DNA from: Montifringilla adamsi
Taxonomy: Eukaryota > Chordata > Aves > Passeriformes > Passeridae
NCBI GenBank assembly: GCA_017590115.1
Contig: JAGGNK010006515.1
Span: 576,646 to 640,645 of the forward strand
Length of the DNA: 64,000 nucleotides
Direction: 5' to 3'
Notes under the pieces: model-generated
What the model saw: the letters and a program-made list of their open reading frames with translations, nothing else
The model's database searches: none
What the model was told of the DNA's origin: nothing
Program-made: the position numbers and the translations under genes
Shown: positions 22,001-35,992 of the stretch, one piece after another
How positions within the stretch are numbered: the stretch's first letter is position 1
Layout of the letters: the number at the start of each line of letters is the position of its first letter

Positions 22001-25000
22001 AGCGCCGCTGCCTTCAAAGGCCTCCGAGTCAGCTCCTGGACCCAGTGGGAAGGAGCTCTGCTGAAGGCACCAGCAGGATCAAAATATCAGCTGGGGAGAG
22101 CAGAAGGGATGCAGATACTGCTCCACGAGGCTGGAGCTGCCGTGGCTCCTGGGCACGCCCGATGTGAGTGGTGATGGCACCAATAAAAGTGCGGCAGGCC
22201 CGGCTCTTGGGAGGGTTTCCATGCTGCTGCCAGCACTGACTGCTGGTTATCCTAAAGTTTTCCTAGGGCTGCCCACGCCAGTGGCAGCTGCACCATCTGC
22301 AGAAGAAATGGACCCTCAGCTGCTGTCCAGAGAAGCCACACGGAGGCTCAGGAGCCAAAGCCCTCGTCCCCCTCCCGACCTCCTCCTCTCTGAACACCTC
22401 TGCCAGGCCCTCTGTCTCCTCCCCCAGAGCTGCACCTTGGTGCATGAGCTCCAGATGGTTGGGTGGAACCTTGCCAAGCACACGGGGCTATCAGCAGTGC
22501 TGGGGATGACTGTAGGCTTCCTGCTGGGAAGTATGTGGAGATCTGTTGGCTTCTTACTTTAGGCCCCTAAAAAACCTCTCTCCCAGCTACTTTTGGCTTT
22601 CTCTTTAACCTAATGAGTTCTTCTCCCTTTTCCAAAAAGTCTGAGGCCAGTCAGTCCTAAAGTCTCCACAGCACCTCTTTGTCTGATTCCCCTTGTCTGG
22701 AAGTGTATCCGAGGAGTGCGGTGGGGTGGAGGTAGGTTGGACCTGGGCCATCCTTTGGCCCCTGCCATGAGTGCATAAACTTTTATCTTTTCAATGTTAC
22801 CATTAAGGGGAGTTGAAAAAAAAAAAAACAGAAAAGGAAAGGAAACTAAACCACAAACAACTGCATTAAAATAATAATCAGAGCTTCATGAAAGTGCACA
22901 AAACCCCAGCAAACCCTCTGTGCTTTGAAACTTGAATCTTATCTCCCCCTGTCAAGGTTAATTGCTGCTGGGTTCAAACCATGGACAAGCTTTCATTAAG
23001 GCTGGAGATGGGAGCCATGGCTGGGCTGGGTGTGTTGGAGCAGAGTTGAATTTGGTCCAGTCTGTTAAGGAGGGAGTCACATCTGCAGCTACACAATTTC
23101 ATTAGAGTCATTGGATTTAAGTCTGATCTTTAATATTTCTGGACTGTCTTCTCCCAGGGTTATAACCTGTGGAGCTCTTTTGAAGGTGGTCACTTAATTT
23201 CTTTCCATATAACTTTATTTCTTTCCATATCACATTGAAGACTGGAATATTGCAGTGTGATCAGACCTGAAGACCTCAAGAAGAACTGATAAACATTCCC
23301 CTATAAAAAGACCTTTTTAGTTTATGTGGTGGGGAGCAAATAGTCTGTCCTGGGAAGCAAATCTTCCTCATTTCTCACTTAATCAGCCTACCAAGAGGCA
23401 GACATTGCTGGTTTTCCCTTTTTTTGCTGTTGCAGCCCAACCTGAGTGTTCAGAATCCCAGCTCTTCTGGCTGTGGTTGTTGCTCCTGCAGCTCATGTTC
23501 TTCTAAAGGGATGCTTCGAGGAAGTGGGCTTCTAAGAGCATTATCAATAAGAAAAGTATGTCACAGCATTAAAAATGCACTCATGAAAAAGGCATAATGT
23601 GTGTTGGAAACAGTTCTATATCTCCTTGAACTAGAAAATATAAAGATACATCAATATAATGACAGTCTCCCCCTACCCCCCACAGAGTCATGGCTAGATT
23701 AATTTGGGAGACAGTCTTTCACATGTAAATATGTTGGGATTATGGTTCTGCTTGGATAAATTAAAGAAACTGTTCAATGCCTCAGTTTGGTCAACCTTGA
23801 AAGGGCTGTCTTCACCTCTGCTCTGTTTCCTGGGATGCTCAAGCAAAAACAAGACTGAGGATGTATTGGATGAAAAGAAAATTAATTTATTTTCTCACTT
23901 TTAGCCATTTTTACAAGATATGTTAGAGAGTTGCTTGTGCCAGTGCTGGAATCTTTCCCAGTGTTTGTGTTAGAACCAGCAATAGGGAAAACAGGCTTGT
24001 TTCGGAAATAACAGTGGTATGTTTTTGTTGTTGGGTGGTTTTTTTTTTCAATTTTCATTACTTTTATCAGAACTTTGCAAATTTCTAATATCAAGTAAAA
24101 TTCATTAATTCCTTTCCAAGCTCCTTTCTCCCAGCTGCACAGTAACTTTGCAAAGCATCTCCTAAAGTGGTGGTGATTTTGTAGGGCTGAGCCTTGGGTG
24201 CTTTCTGGGTTCTCCTGGTGTAAAGCAGGGGAGCTCTGGGATGTACAGCCAGTGGGTGCCAATGCCTTGAAGGAGCCTGTGTCCCAAAAAAGAGCCCAAA
24301 GTCCTGCAGGATTGGCTGGGCAGGATTCCTCCTGGGCTGTTTTGACACAAGGAGCCCTCAGACACGGCTAACGGGATGTGGCCAGCCGTGACTTGACATG
24401 ATTGCTTAGCATTCCATCCCCACCTTTCCCCCAGCCCGCTCCTTTCCTGTGGCTTGTTTTCATTTCCTTGCTAATTCAAGCATGTCTGATGTTAGCAGGA
24501 GGAATTTTTGTGTGGTGCAGAGGTCAGGGAGAGCTGACTGGGACTGGATTTTACAGGTGACGTTCATGTGTAGAGGTGGGGGAGCAGGACAACAGAAAGG
24601 CCATGGAGATGGGAGCTAGGAGAATTGCTGTTGTGCTTGGTGAGGAAGCCTGGGAAGGGGAATGCAGTGGTGGAAATGAGGTTAAACCACTTGTAAATGG
24701 GTTCAGTCCATGGGGCTTTGTGTTACTTTCTGCTGTTGGAGACACAGGAGCTCCTGCTCCCTCTCCGTGGTCACCAGCCCCTGGCACTGTGTGGCCTCAT
24801 GTGCCATCCTTGGTCACCACAAAAGTGCTGGTGATAAGCAGGTGTCCCTGCTGGCATGTGGGAAGGAGAGTCTGCTTTCCTTGGAAATGCTGTCCCCAAA
24901 AATTGCTGCAGCCCTTTTGTGGGGCTCAGCCTGTTCCCTGTTGCTGTGGCTGACAGAAACCAGACCCCTCACTTTGGTGTGGACTCTATCCACTAGCAAC

Positions 25001-26609
25001 CAGCTGGTGCTGGTATTTGATATCAGCTGGGAAAGCCATCAGGAAACTTTGGTTGTGTTTTTTCCTTTCCTTTTTTAAAGATTTCTATCACTTTCTCAGT
25101 CTTGCTCCCCACTCTCTGCTTGGTCTGTGTGGTTCCATGTGCCCCCAGCAGGGACCCACAGAGTGCCAAGCTGTAGGGACATCCCTGATGTGTCTCACTT
25201 TGGGCAGTCTGAACTTGGCAGCATTTCTGTCAAACTGGAGAAAAATCTCTTGGACAGGCATTTTTTCCCCCAGTCAAATGCATTTCCATGCCTGAAAGTG
25301 GGTACATGTACAATTTATTAAAAGCAATCCTTAGAAAGCTACAAGCTGTAGCTTTTAAATTTCTTGTGTGTTTATTTTTATTTTAAAAAAATCCCATGTT
25401 TTCTTCATTAATGGATGGTATTTACTTTAAGTACAGCAGAAATCTGATGTTGAGCTTCAAACTAAGTAAATCTCCATTTATTAAAAGCCTAAGTGCCTCC
25501 TTTCCAGGTTTTTTCACGGTACATTTAGGCTGCATGTTGGGGACTCAAGGCTGAGCAGCCTGAGCTCTGATCCAGAAGGAAGGGATCTAACAGTGGGTCT
25601 GACTTTTGGGCTGCATTAAACGCTGGTGCCATGCAGGGGTGTGAAAAGCCTTTCATGTGGCCACAGGAGGACTCTGAAGAGGCCAGCCTGTGTGGAGGAA
25701 AATCTGGGAGCAAGGCAAAGACAGGGATCCAGCCTGGAAGAGGCACCAGATAAGGTTTCATTTCTGGGGGCTGGTTCCTGTGCTCTAAAGCAAACAATGC
25801 CTCACGTTTGACTTTGCTCATTTGGTTTTGCCTTTTCTGGAAATGTGTTGCTTTATCAAGAAGTGCTGGAAGCCTCTGAAATCTTGGTTTGCAGGAGGAC
25901 ACTTGAGCAATTTTTGAGAGATTTCTGTGTCAAATCCAGCCAGCTGAGGAAGGGCACTCTTGTCACCAGTGTCTCCAGTTTATTGCCAGTCTGAGTGATG
26001 CAGTTGGAAGGAGAGGTGGCACTCACACCAGTTGTGCTTCCTAAGCTTTGTAACCAGCTCAGTGTGATCAGGTGCCTTGCAGGCACCATCATTAGCAGAT
26101 AATTGTCCCCTTCTGGAATCAGGTGAAGCCTTTGGACTTGCCTTTGATTTTGTCCAGTGTCAAATGGGTACTGACAGGCTTTCCCTCCTCTCCAGAGGTG
26201 CTTAATTCCAAAGGATCTCAAGGTTAGATAGGTTAATAGCAACAGTGAAAATCTGTGCCCCTAGTACCTGGAGCTGGATTAAGGTGGGTGCCCCAGAAGA
26301 GAGAAAAGCCATTTCTCCCTGCTGGCACAGGCTCTGTCAGGCCCTTTTGCAGTATTCAGTGCTGGTATTATATTAATAGAACTGGAAATAAGGAAGCCAA
26401 GAGTTAGCCCAGCAAGGGGTGAAACCACCCCAACCAAAAGCTCCAGAAGGTGTTGACATCTCCCTGGCCCTCCCAGTGTTCAGAATGTCCACAAGACTTC
26501 CATGTGCTGGGGGAAAAATATGTTAGGGAATGAGCAGATGTCACAGGTGATGGTCCTGAGGAGCTCTGCCCTCACCTTTCCTCCCTGCAGCCATCTTCCC
26601 CTCCTGGAA
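19061..26609. other. Intergenic, no gene seen
   Basis: About 7.5 kb with a GATA-type hairpin (20.03 kb), a G-run near 21570 and an A-run near 22818. Open frames up to 143 codons (21065-21496) end in T-rich, low-information sequence. No exon recognised. Confidence 0.55.
20025..20050. repeat. Perfect 9-bp inverted repeat carrying GATA motifs
   Basis: ATCACCCTT, loop CTGAT, AAGGGTGAT (20027-20049). The structure includes TGATAAG (20037-20043) and a TTATCA on the other arm, both GATA-factor-type words, with another TGATAA at 20159-20164. Confidence 0.7.
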
Positions 26610-26830
26610 TCATAAGGCCTGTTCCTAAATAAATCACATTAAATTCCACACCTTCTTCCCAGCCAAAACCACCCTGGAGTGATAGGCATTAGCATAAGCA
26701 AATCTAATTCCCTAACTTATCTCCAGCGTGCCGTATAATTGATTTCATCAAATAAAATCTGCCTAATAAAGCTCTGGAAGTGATGGGAAAGCTACAACTT
26801 AATTGTAGTTCAGCCAAGAATCAATTCCTC
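26610..26830. promoter_or_regulatory. Candidate conserved AT-rich element
   Basis: Repeat-free block with AGCATAAGCAAATC, TATAATTGATTTCATC, GCCTAATAAAG and CTTAATTGTAG. Inference only. Confidence 0.2.
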
Positions 26831-29800
26831 ATCTTCTAGGTTGTTTTCTGACAATTCCTGTGTGTTGGTGAGGGCCAGGAAAAAAATGGACATTTTACAA
26901 ATATTTCTATCCCATGGATCACCGACATTTTATACCCAGACTGAAAATGAAAGGAAATTTTGCAGATTGGACCAGCCACAGTAAGGAAATATCTATGTCA
27001 AAATGTCCAGCAATTAAGAGCTTTATCCCTCCATAAAGCTAAATATTAATTTTATCTGTAAATTTGTATTTTAGTTCATCCTGTTGCTTCCCCGGAACAC
27101 AGAGTTAGGGAAAAAAAAAAAGGGATCAAGACTAACTTGTTTTATGATGTCTTCATTTCAGAGACACAATAAAAACATGAAGCACATAAGAAGTTACAGG
27201 CTCAGTCCTTGTTTGCTGAGTGAAGATGTTTAGGAAATATTTTGGATAAAACATCTGCAGTGAAATCCTGCAGTCATTGACGCTGAAAGATATTCAGCTT
27301 TTCTTTGTTTTCAGTGTGGAATTAAGTGTCATATCCAGGAGGGAAAAAAAAAAGGAAGGATTGGACCACATTTATTCAATTTATTTTCTGGAATGCCTGG
27401 GTAGCTGGAGAGTGATGGATGGTTTGGGTAAGCAGGTGCTGCATAGGCATAAATTGCCTGTGAAAATAAATGTTGTAGGAGTCCAGCCCAGCCAAAATGC
27501 AAGATGTAGGGGTGTTTTTTCTCAAGATGGAACTGCTTCCCTTTTGGGAATACCTTGAATCTCTCCAGTGGGAATGTCAGCTGCAACTTTTGAAAGCTTT
27601 AGTTCTTCACCTTGTCTCAATTTGTTGCTACTTTTCATTACCAGAGAAAATGCAGGAGACATTTTGGCCACGTAAGAAGCCTTAAGCTCTTCAGAGGAAG
27701 ATGCTAAGGGAAGTGGTGAAGTGACAGCTCCTATCTCCTCTCCTTAATCCTGTCAGCCTTGGGATTTCAACGTGGACTGCTGAGAAGGGAGCATCACCTT
27801 GATTTGGAGCTCCAGTCCAGGTGGGTTGAACATGCCAGATGCAGCAGCCTGGCTTCAGCAGGGATTAGTTAAAGCAATCATAACATGGCAGGCTTTTAAT
27901 TCTGGTGATGCCCCACGCATGTCTTCAAGCTGAGAGGCTGCAGAGATCAGGGAGGGTCGGGAATGGATGGAGAAGGAAAAAGGAGTGTGCTATCCAGAGC
28001 CTTGAATTTCCCTCATCCACCATCCACACAGAGCTGGCCTTCACCAAAGATACCTCTCCTTGCTTTCTCTGTTTGCACAGCTGGGTTTGAAGCACGCTCT
28101 TGCAGCACATACATTCAAAACAAATATTGTCCCTATCCATCCTCCCCTGGTATTCCTTGTGTGTAGGACCAGCAGCTTGCAGCCCGTGCCTCGAATCCTG
28201 CAAGATGCTGGAGCCACCCCGAGAAGCATGGCCTTGAAACACACCCTGCCCTGGGCCAGGCACCAGGACACTGGGAATGGGGGCTGGAAGGTGCCTTCAG
28301 GCAGGCTGAGGATCCTGAGAAAGGTTTCAGTCTGCAGGGAGGAGCAGCGAGGTGTGACAGGGCTGCCTTTGTGCAGCTCATTACGCTCCCGTCGCCGAAT
28401 TCTGAATGGAGTCCTGGCGCTGAGACAGACCAGGTTTGCTTTTACTAAAAACAGAGGGGTGGGTTTTTTATTTTTCTTGTACCAAAGTATGTAACTTTAG
28501 ATGGCCATCTCTGTGCCTGGTCACCTCTGAGATTTTAAATTTTTTTTTTTTCCACTGACATTCACCTTGATAATCTACAAAGAGGTAAAACAGTGGCTTG
28601 CTGTGTCTTGACTAGTGTCTCACTTTGAATGAAATCCTCAGGGTAAAAAAAACACCTTGTGCAGCGAAAGCAAAGGCTGAAGTGGCTTTCATGAAGCAGG
28701 CTTAGTTGCCCTGGAGGACTGACATCCCCATTTTTGAGGCCTAATTGCATGAAGTCTCCTGTGATAATTTCTTAGACAGCGATGAAAAGCAGCTGGAGCC
28801 AGCCCCTGGCATTGAGGGGTCCAAGCCCAGCGGGTCGGAGCCGTGTCTTGATAGGGCAACAAAGAAATCCAAAGCCTTGGACAGCAGTGATCCTGTCAGA
28901 TGTGCTTAGAGCCTTTCTTCATCCACTGCTGACACAGATCCCCGGGGCTGATCAATATTAAAATGCTTCCCTGGAAGGTGTGTTTCCTGTGCAATTTGGG
29001 ATGATGTTGTGAAGATAAAGGAGTGCTTTTGTAGGGAGTGATGGTTGGTTTGGAGCGGAGGCAGTGTTTGTAAGAGCCCTCAGTCTGACACGGGGCTGAT
29101 GACATCAGCCTGGCCACACAGGGTGATGGCAAGGACCATCAGCAGCACCTGCCTTTGTGTGGAGAGACCACAAACCAAGCTCCCTGCAGCAGGAACCTGA
29201 AGGTTTTGTGTTCCTGGCTCCCCTTTTTCACTCTGTATTTCAGGATCAGGCGAGGCTGTGCTTGCTCCCTGTGTATTATCCTCTTCCCAGCGTTCCCTTT
29301 CCTTGCCTTCCAGTGATCCAATGTCCCAGCCCCATGCTCAGCTCGTAGCAGTGTGTGGGGTATTGATTTCTGTTCCGCAGAACGATAGCCTTCAAAGGAT
29401 GGCTGGGCATAATGAGCTGGGCAGCTGCCAATAGCTCCGTGTCACCAGCAGCTTGTGACTCTCCGTGTGTCAAAGCTTTGCTGCCCCTCAGTACTTCAGA
29501 TGGCTTTGTGTCTGTAAGAGCAGGCACAATGTCTCAGCTTCTTGGGGTGCACCTACATCTTCTGAACCCTTTTTGAAGCTATTTCTGCATTTGATTTGGC
29601 AGCCTAAAGCCCACAGAAGGGAAGAACATAGGTTTGGAGGCACGCAACCCCTACGTTTAACTTGGACATCACAGACCCCTCATAAACCCTAAGGAACAAG
29701 CAGTTTTGAAAGCCCTCTGCAGTATTGATTTATCATTTTCTGCAGCATCAGCATCACTTTGAAGAACAAGGGGCTTTGTAATGTAGGTGTACATTATTCC

Positions 29801-29852
29801 TAAAAGTATCTTAAGTGCCTCATAGGAGTGCATGATTGCTCAAGATGCTTCA

Positions 29853-29918
29853 TAATTTATTCCTTCTCACATTTTTCACATTTTATTAATTTATTCCTTC
29901 TCACATTTTTCAGCTGTA
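29853..29918. repeat. Short direct duplication, 34-bp period
   Basis: TAATTTATTCCTTCTCACA followed by TTTTTCA occurs twice, at 29853 and 29887. Confidence 0.9.
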
Positions 29919-31873
29919 CAGTAAAACATTTTTGAACATCCAGGAATGAGGGTCGTTACAGATGGCATTGACATGTACCAGGCTCAAATGAAAACCCCCA
30001 CATCACCTGCAGGAAGGAGAAAAAGAAGGTAGGAATGAGCCTCAGAACTTCCTGAACCGATGTGGCAGGTTTGAAACACCTGGAAAGGTTTTAAACATGG
30101 TAATTTTGCTTCTTGAATCCTGTTCACTCTCAGCAGTGTTGTTTCTGTTTAAGTACTTGATAGGCTGGATGTTGAGCTGGTAGCATCAGGTCCTAAAGGA
30201 TTCCAAAAGCAGCTGTCCCAAAGTGTGAAGTTCCACTTGCAACTCAGGGAAGACCTCAATGACCAAATGTATGCAAGGAATTACAAGCCCCACTTGCCTC
30301 TTGCTGGTGAGAGCAGGCTTATGTCACCCCAGATACTTTTTGAGAGTAAATAAATGGCTTTGTTTTACATTATTTGAGAGAAGCCCAACAGAAAATTTGC
30401 TCTGTTGACTTCAATGACCTCAAAATCACTCGTAGCCATTTAATCTGGCTCATTGAAGTTCTGTGTGGATTTGTTATGGGGATGTAAATGCTGGTTGGAA
30501 TCTTACAAAGATAATTTTTCCTTGAGTGGGAAGGCCAAGAGACTGCAAGTCAGTGAGTAAACAGAGAAGAATATTTATTTCTGGCTCCATGTTGGGATTT
30601 CTAGTTCACTGCTCCTCCAGGCTGAATGCCAGAGAATCCTTGAAGGTAAGGCAGGGTGTGGGGGTCCTTTGACAAAACAAGTCTTGAGGCGTTGAGATAC
30701 CATCAGCATAGCCCTGTCTGCTTAAATTAGCTGATGCAGAACTAACAGTGGTCGTATGACTCAGGGTATGAAGTAAATACCAGTCACTGCTGAATGTTGA
30801 TCTCTGCAGCACAGGAATTGTTCATGGCATGTTGACCTGCCCTGAACTCCTAGGCAATCCCAGGAGTTACTGATGGTTACAGCCCAAACACAGTGAGCAG
30901 CACATTTTGCTCTGTGCAAACACACTGTGATACCAATGCTGCGTCCCAGGGACTGCCCTAAATCCATCTTTGCTTTGCTCTGACTTCCCAGCATGGCCAA
31001 GGCACAGGGAGCTGCTCTGGAGTGACTGGTCATGGGCACCAGATGTTTGCCCTACCACGGCTGGCCATCCCTGCTACCCAAACACCTGTCTGTGCTAATA
31101 AGTACTTCATGCCAAGTCCTGAAGGATGAGCCAAAATGTCTTGATAGCCTGGGAAAGCCCCGGGAGTGTGTGTAATGTCTGTTTTGCAAGACCAATCATC
31201 ATGTGTGGGCCTCTTGCTCAACAGCGGGCTGCTCCGTGAAGGTCTTGCAGAATGGTTGGAAGAGCCTTTTGCCCTCTCCTTCATCCATCTGGCCATTCAT
31301 AGCTTGTTGGGGGATTCAGAGGATTTAGAGGGACTGGCAGAAGTGGCAGCTGGCCTGGTGGCAATCCTGCTGTCTCCTGGTTCCCTGTAATAACCCATAA
31401 ATTACCCTCCCTCACTTCTGGAGCCAGTGGTGGGTGTGTGCTGATTACCGTGCTGTGCTTGACTCATCACTGCAGCTTGGTTCAAAACCAAATGTATCCT
31501 TTTCTTTTTCGTGTCAAGAGCATGATTAAGTCCTCCTGTTTCAGTGCAAGAGCCTGGAGCAGCTGCCTCTATTCTCCTCTAGCTGGACTGTGTTTCTCAG
31601 GATACAGGAGGGATGCCAAGGAAGCAATGTCTCTCCTGGGAGAGGATTGGATGAATCATGTTAAGGGAACTTCAGCAGAAAGTTTCACCCACAAAGGGTG
31701 GGGAACAGCAGCTGATCTAGACCAAACGATGACTTAACCTTGAAAATTAAGATGTTGTTCCTTCAATTTTTATCCTGCTGGAAAACTGAAAGTATTTCCA
31801 TGACGATATAAACTCAACTTTTTTTTCGGCAGAAAACCTTTCTTCTGCCTAAGGTCTGCCTGTTGGAACACTC

Positions 31874-31894
31874 CCCACCAGCTCTACTGGTGGG
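31874..31894. repeat. Perfect 8-bp inverted repeat
   Basis: CCCACCAG, loop CTCTA, CTGGTGGG, with partial extension by AACACTCC on the left and GGGAGTT on the right. No coding or known RNA context. Confidence 0.75.
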
Positions 31895-33427
31895 CTGGGA
31901 GTTTTCCAGGACTAGCCTGAAGTTTCAATCAAGGAATTGTTTGGGGATTTTTGGTTTGTTTATTTGTTTGCTTTTAAGGCAGCCAAGCAAAACAACTGCT
32001 GGCAAGAACTTTAGTACCTGATTCATCCCTATAAAATTCTCTGCAAAGAGAAAAGGCATTTGCTTTTAAAACTGAATTTCCTCTGCTACTCCAAGCAAGA
32101 GTTAATAAAGGACTTAGAGGTGTTTGTTTCATTTTGGGTGCCTAATTGGTTCTCAATTTGTTTCAGATGAGCCATGTAAAATTTATCCCATGACCCTATG
32201 ATTATGATCTGTCTTTCCATCCCTTAAATAGCCACTCTGTCTTTTCAAGCATTATTTTGGTTCACCTTCCTGTCATCCAGTTTTAAGTAAATATTTTAAG
32301 CTCTAAGGAGTGTGGCTCTCTGCTTTCTGCTCTCCTGGCTTCCTTGAGGACAGCAAGGGCTCCACCAATTTCTACTGATGGGCTTCAGATCAGCTCCAGA
32401 TTTCTTTTCTGGTGGAGAACAACTTTTTGGCTGTTTAGAGAGTGGAAAGGAGCCTCGGGGAACCTCCTTTTTCTCTTTGACAGTGGAAAATGGGCACTTT
32501 CTTTATCTTATGTGCCTTGGTGCAGCTGAAAGGTGCTGGAGCAAGCCCTGGAAAGGGAAAGTCCTGCAGAAAGACGAGAGGATGGACCCATCCTTCCTGG
32601 AAAGGGTGGAGCAGGGTGGCCTCTGGCTCTTCAGGATGTCATAGAACACCACCCATCAGATGCTGGGGATGACTTCAGCCTGGCTTGAGGATGGAACACC
32701 ACCAAGGAATGACATTTCACTTGGATTTTTAAAGTTCTAGACAGAGCTTCTGCTCCAGGTCTGGTTGGTAACTGAGTTCATAATTTTGGCTTTCACAGCT
32801 TGGCCACAAGCAGTGTGCTTTGAAATGGGACTATCCATGAGGCAGTACTGGAGTTTTTCCCACCTCCTCCTCCTTAGTGCCTTCCCTTTCCTGCATTTCT
32901 TGTGCTCCTTCAGCCATTATTACACTGGCCAGGAAAGATGGAGTTGAAATAGCCACAGCTTTGCTTTGAAGACTGCTGCATTGAAAAGAGCTGCTTAATT
33001 CCCTTTATGTCAAGCTTATGATATTAAAATCAATAATTCTCCCCCTTTCCAGCTGGTTTTAGTGGTGTGAGCTTTGCAGAAAGGACTCACATACTGTGGC
33101 TGCAATGCACTTGGCACCTGAGCAGAGAAGGGGCAGGTGGTGGATAAAGACTGGGCAGATCTTCACCTTGCTGGGACCTCTCCTGATGCCTGGAAAATCT
33201 CCAGGGCTGGTTTAGCTCATGTTTTTGCTGTTCTGAGTGGAACTGACTCATAAAAAGGAGTGTTAAGATGGTCCTGCAAACACAGAGGGGTTGAGAAGTT
33301 CAGCTACTGTGATGATGGGTATTTTTTGAGAAGAAAAGATGTGTCCATTAAAAAATACTCAAGTTTCCATGTGCATAATGCCTAGACCTGCATCAGCAAA
33401 GCAAATTCTTCTCAGGGGAGATGTGAT

Positions 33428-33706
33428 TTTACAAGGACATGTAGGACAGGACAAGGGGGAATGGCTTCCCACTGCCAGAGGGCAGGGTTAGATGGGATAC
33501 TGAGATGGAATTCTGCCCTGTGAGGGTGCTGAGGCCCTGGCACAGGGTGCCCAGAGAAGCTGTGGCTGCCCCTGGATCCCTGGAAGTGTCCAAGGCCAGG
33601 CTGGATGGGGCTTGGAACAGCCTGGAATAGTGGAAGGTGTCCCTGCAAATGGCAGGGCGTGGCACTGGATGAGCTTTGAGCTCCCTTCCAACCATTCCAT
33701 GATTGT
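33428..33706 (+). mobile_element. CR1 LINE, 3' end fragment
   Basis: Sense: GGGGGAATGGCTTCCCACTG, GCTGAGGCCCTGGCACAGGG, GGAAGTGTCCAAGGCCAGGC, ending CTCCCTTCCAACCATTCC. Young-looking, and of the same subfamily as the copies at 237 and 41066. Confidence 0.92.
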
Positions 33707-34139
33707 CCCAGAGCTCTCCAAGATGAGCAGTGGCAACTACCTGCAGAACCCCTGTGGAGAGACTGATCTGTGCCTTTCCTCTGTCTGAAGGAGAGACAGG
33801 TAAAGCCCTTCCCAGCACTGGTTTCTTTGAGATGGCATTGCCTGGCTGTGAATATTCATGTGCAGCTTGTTTCTGCAGCAAAAGCGTGAGCAGGGCTGTG
33901 ATGCTGCTAATTGCAAGTGAAAGTGTTAATTTTCACACAGTTGTAAAAGAAATCCCAATTTGTGAAGATGTTGCTTGAGTCAGGGGTGAAGTTCCTGTCA
34001 CTTTTAGAAGGCGCAGATGGGAAATGCTGAGTTGGAATATTCAACCCCTCTTCAAATACTTTATTCCATCAGAAAGATTCCCAGGCTCTCTCAGCATGTT
34101 ACTTTGTCAAACTCACCTTTTTTTTTTTCCCTGAGAGAG

Positions 34140-34420
34140 GTTGGAGTCTCGACTTATTATTCAACTTTCTATTGCAGCTTTGTTTAGTGGAGTTTATACA
34201 TTCTTAGATCAAACATTATACAATCTGACCAGGAATCGTGCAATCACAGTGGGAGATGCGAGGAAACAGCATAATTTATTTTATAAACAAAGGCATCATC
34301 CACATTAAAGTACTAGTTGGTTAATAAAATGGGTTTTAATGCAATAAAAAAAATAAATATGCAGCTTTCCCTGAGCTGTGTTTAGAAATAGTTGCACTCA
34401 AATGAGGAATGTGGCGCTCA
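34140..34420. promoter_or_regulatory. Candidate conserved AT-rich element
   Basis: Repeat-free AT-rich block with homeobox-type words (TTAATAAAATGG, AGTACTAG, TTTTAATGCAATAAA, AATATGCA) and isolated CpGs. It looks unlike the GC-balanced, repeat-derived surroundings. Conservation is not testable here. Confidence 0.22.
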
Positions 34421-35301
34421 TGTCTTCCCACAGAGGCTGCCTTCATCTCCTGAAAGCAGCTACCCTGGCTGGTTTTGTCTGGGAAGGCTGCAGGGATTTG
34501 ACCAGCTCCTTATTGTAAAATGGAGTGGATAATGAATGCCAGCAGAAGGACTAAACTCCATTTAATATTTTTCAGAGATGAACCAGCTGCTCTCGGTTGG
34601 AAATGTGTAAAGGCTTGGGCTAGGGGAGCTCTGAGGAGGCTTAGCAGGGACAGAAAAAGGTGCTGTCCAAGCATCACTAGATGTTGTCATCACCCACAGC
34701 TTGTTTTGGAGGATGCATTTTTTAGATCCTTGTGGGACAGCTTTGCTGGTGAAGTTGGAACTTTGGGAAAATGGCCAAATTACTGTGCTTGTGCTGCTGG
34801 CTGGGCAGAGGATCCTCCTGAGTGGTTGCTGGACAACCAGCTTCATTGAGGAGCTGGAAAATTTGCAGAGTGGGGTTTGTGTTGTGGGCAAAGAGCTGGT
34901 GGATCAAGCTGCTGCTTCTGGAGCTGAGCCCTGGGAAGAAGGAGAGCTGGGGGGATGTCCACTTTTCCTGAGGATGTGTGGGTAGGGATCTGGGAATTAT
35001 CAGCTGGATCAAAACTTGCTTTATCCAACAAGCATTTTGACAGCTCCTGGAAGAGGAGAGAGGCTAACTTCAGTGAAGGTAGTGGTACAGTGAGCCAGCA
35101 GAAGATTTCATCCTGGAGCTGCAGTGAGTACAACCTGGACTGCAAACCAAAAGCTGCAGAGAGTTATTACACACACGTGCACACAATAGAGCTCAGAGCC
35201 CGGCCACTGAGACCCTTCCTTGGGGATCCATATAAAATACCTCTCACAAAAGCTGCCCTGTGTGCAAGCAGAGGAACTCCTGCTAGTGACGTTAAAAATG
35301 G

Positions 35302-35302
<1 letters not shown>

Positions 35303-35329
<27 letters not shown>
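35303..35329 (+). repeat. Poly(A) run, 27 bases
   Basis: Uninterrupted A27. I see no recognisable retrocopied gene or CR1 in front of it, and no clear target-site duplication. Confidence 0.95.
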
Positions 35330-35334
<5 letters not shown>

Positions 35335-35876
35335 CAACCTCTTTTTCACACACATCCAAGTGGTGTAACTCTTATCTTGCTGCAGTCTGTTGGAGATGCC
35401 AGCACAGCTAAACAGCACACACCATATGGGACACTAAAAATGCTGCCTGGGAAGCGCTTTTCAGTCGCTGCTCTGAGCTGTGCCAATGTAAAAAATGTCC
35501 CCTTTGTCGTGGTGGTGAATGCATCTTCTTGTTCCCCTTTTTGCCTGGATTTATGTTAAGCCTGGCTTTCAGCCGAGTTTGATCTGCTCACTTTATTGTA
35601 TTGCAAACAGTAGTCAATGGCTCTTCAGCTCGAGATCGCCTGGATTTATTTTCAGGTCAAGTCAACTCTCCTTGACCCAAGTCTGAACCAAAATACATTC
35701 CCAGAAGATTCCCCCACAGGATATGGGATCCAGAGACAGAGTGACATTGTAATGAGTTCAAGGTTTCAGCTCAGTACAACAGAGCCCCTGTTGGTGCAGG
35801 GAAGGCACTGAGCAATCCTTATTTCAGCAGATTTTGTCACCCATCAGTCACTTCCCTCCACTGAGCAGTGTCACAC

Positions 35877-35992
35877 CACAGAATCCCAGGATGGTTTGCA
35901 TTGGAAGGGACCTTAAATCTCATCTTGTTCCACCCCCATGCCATAAGCAGGGACGTCTTGACTAGTCCAGGTCAGTCCAAGCCCCAACACAC
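35877..35992 (-). mobile_element. CR1 LINE, short 3' end fragment (antisense)
   Basis: CAGAATCCCAGGATGGTTTG, TTGGAAGGGACCTTAAATC, CCATAAGCAGGGACG; truncated after about 115 bases. Confidence 0.85.

Larger units (their letters stand above)
26831..33427. other. Intergenic, no gene seen
   Basis: About 6.6 kb with the 34-bp duplication at 29.85 kb and the hairpin at 31.87 kb. No CR1, exon or RNA gene recognised. Confidence 0.55.
33707..35876. other. Intergenic, no gene seen
   Basis: Holds the AT-rich candidate element (34.14-34.42 kb) and the A27 run. Overlapping open frames on both strands at 34.5-35.1 kb lack domains. Confidence 0.55.

Noticed and set aside
35140..35329. Possible processed retrocopy in front of the A27 run
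   Set aside because: The preceding sequence contains no recognisable gene, no AATAAA close to the A-run and no matching flanking duplication.
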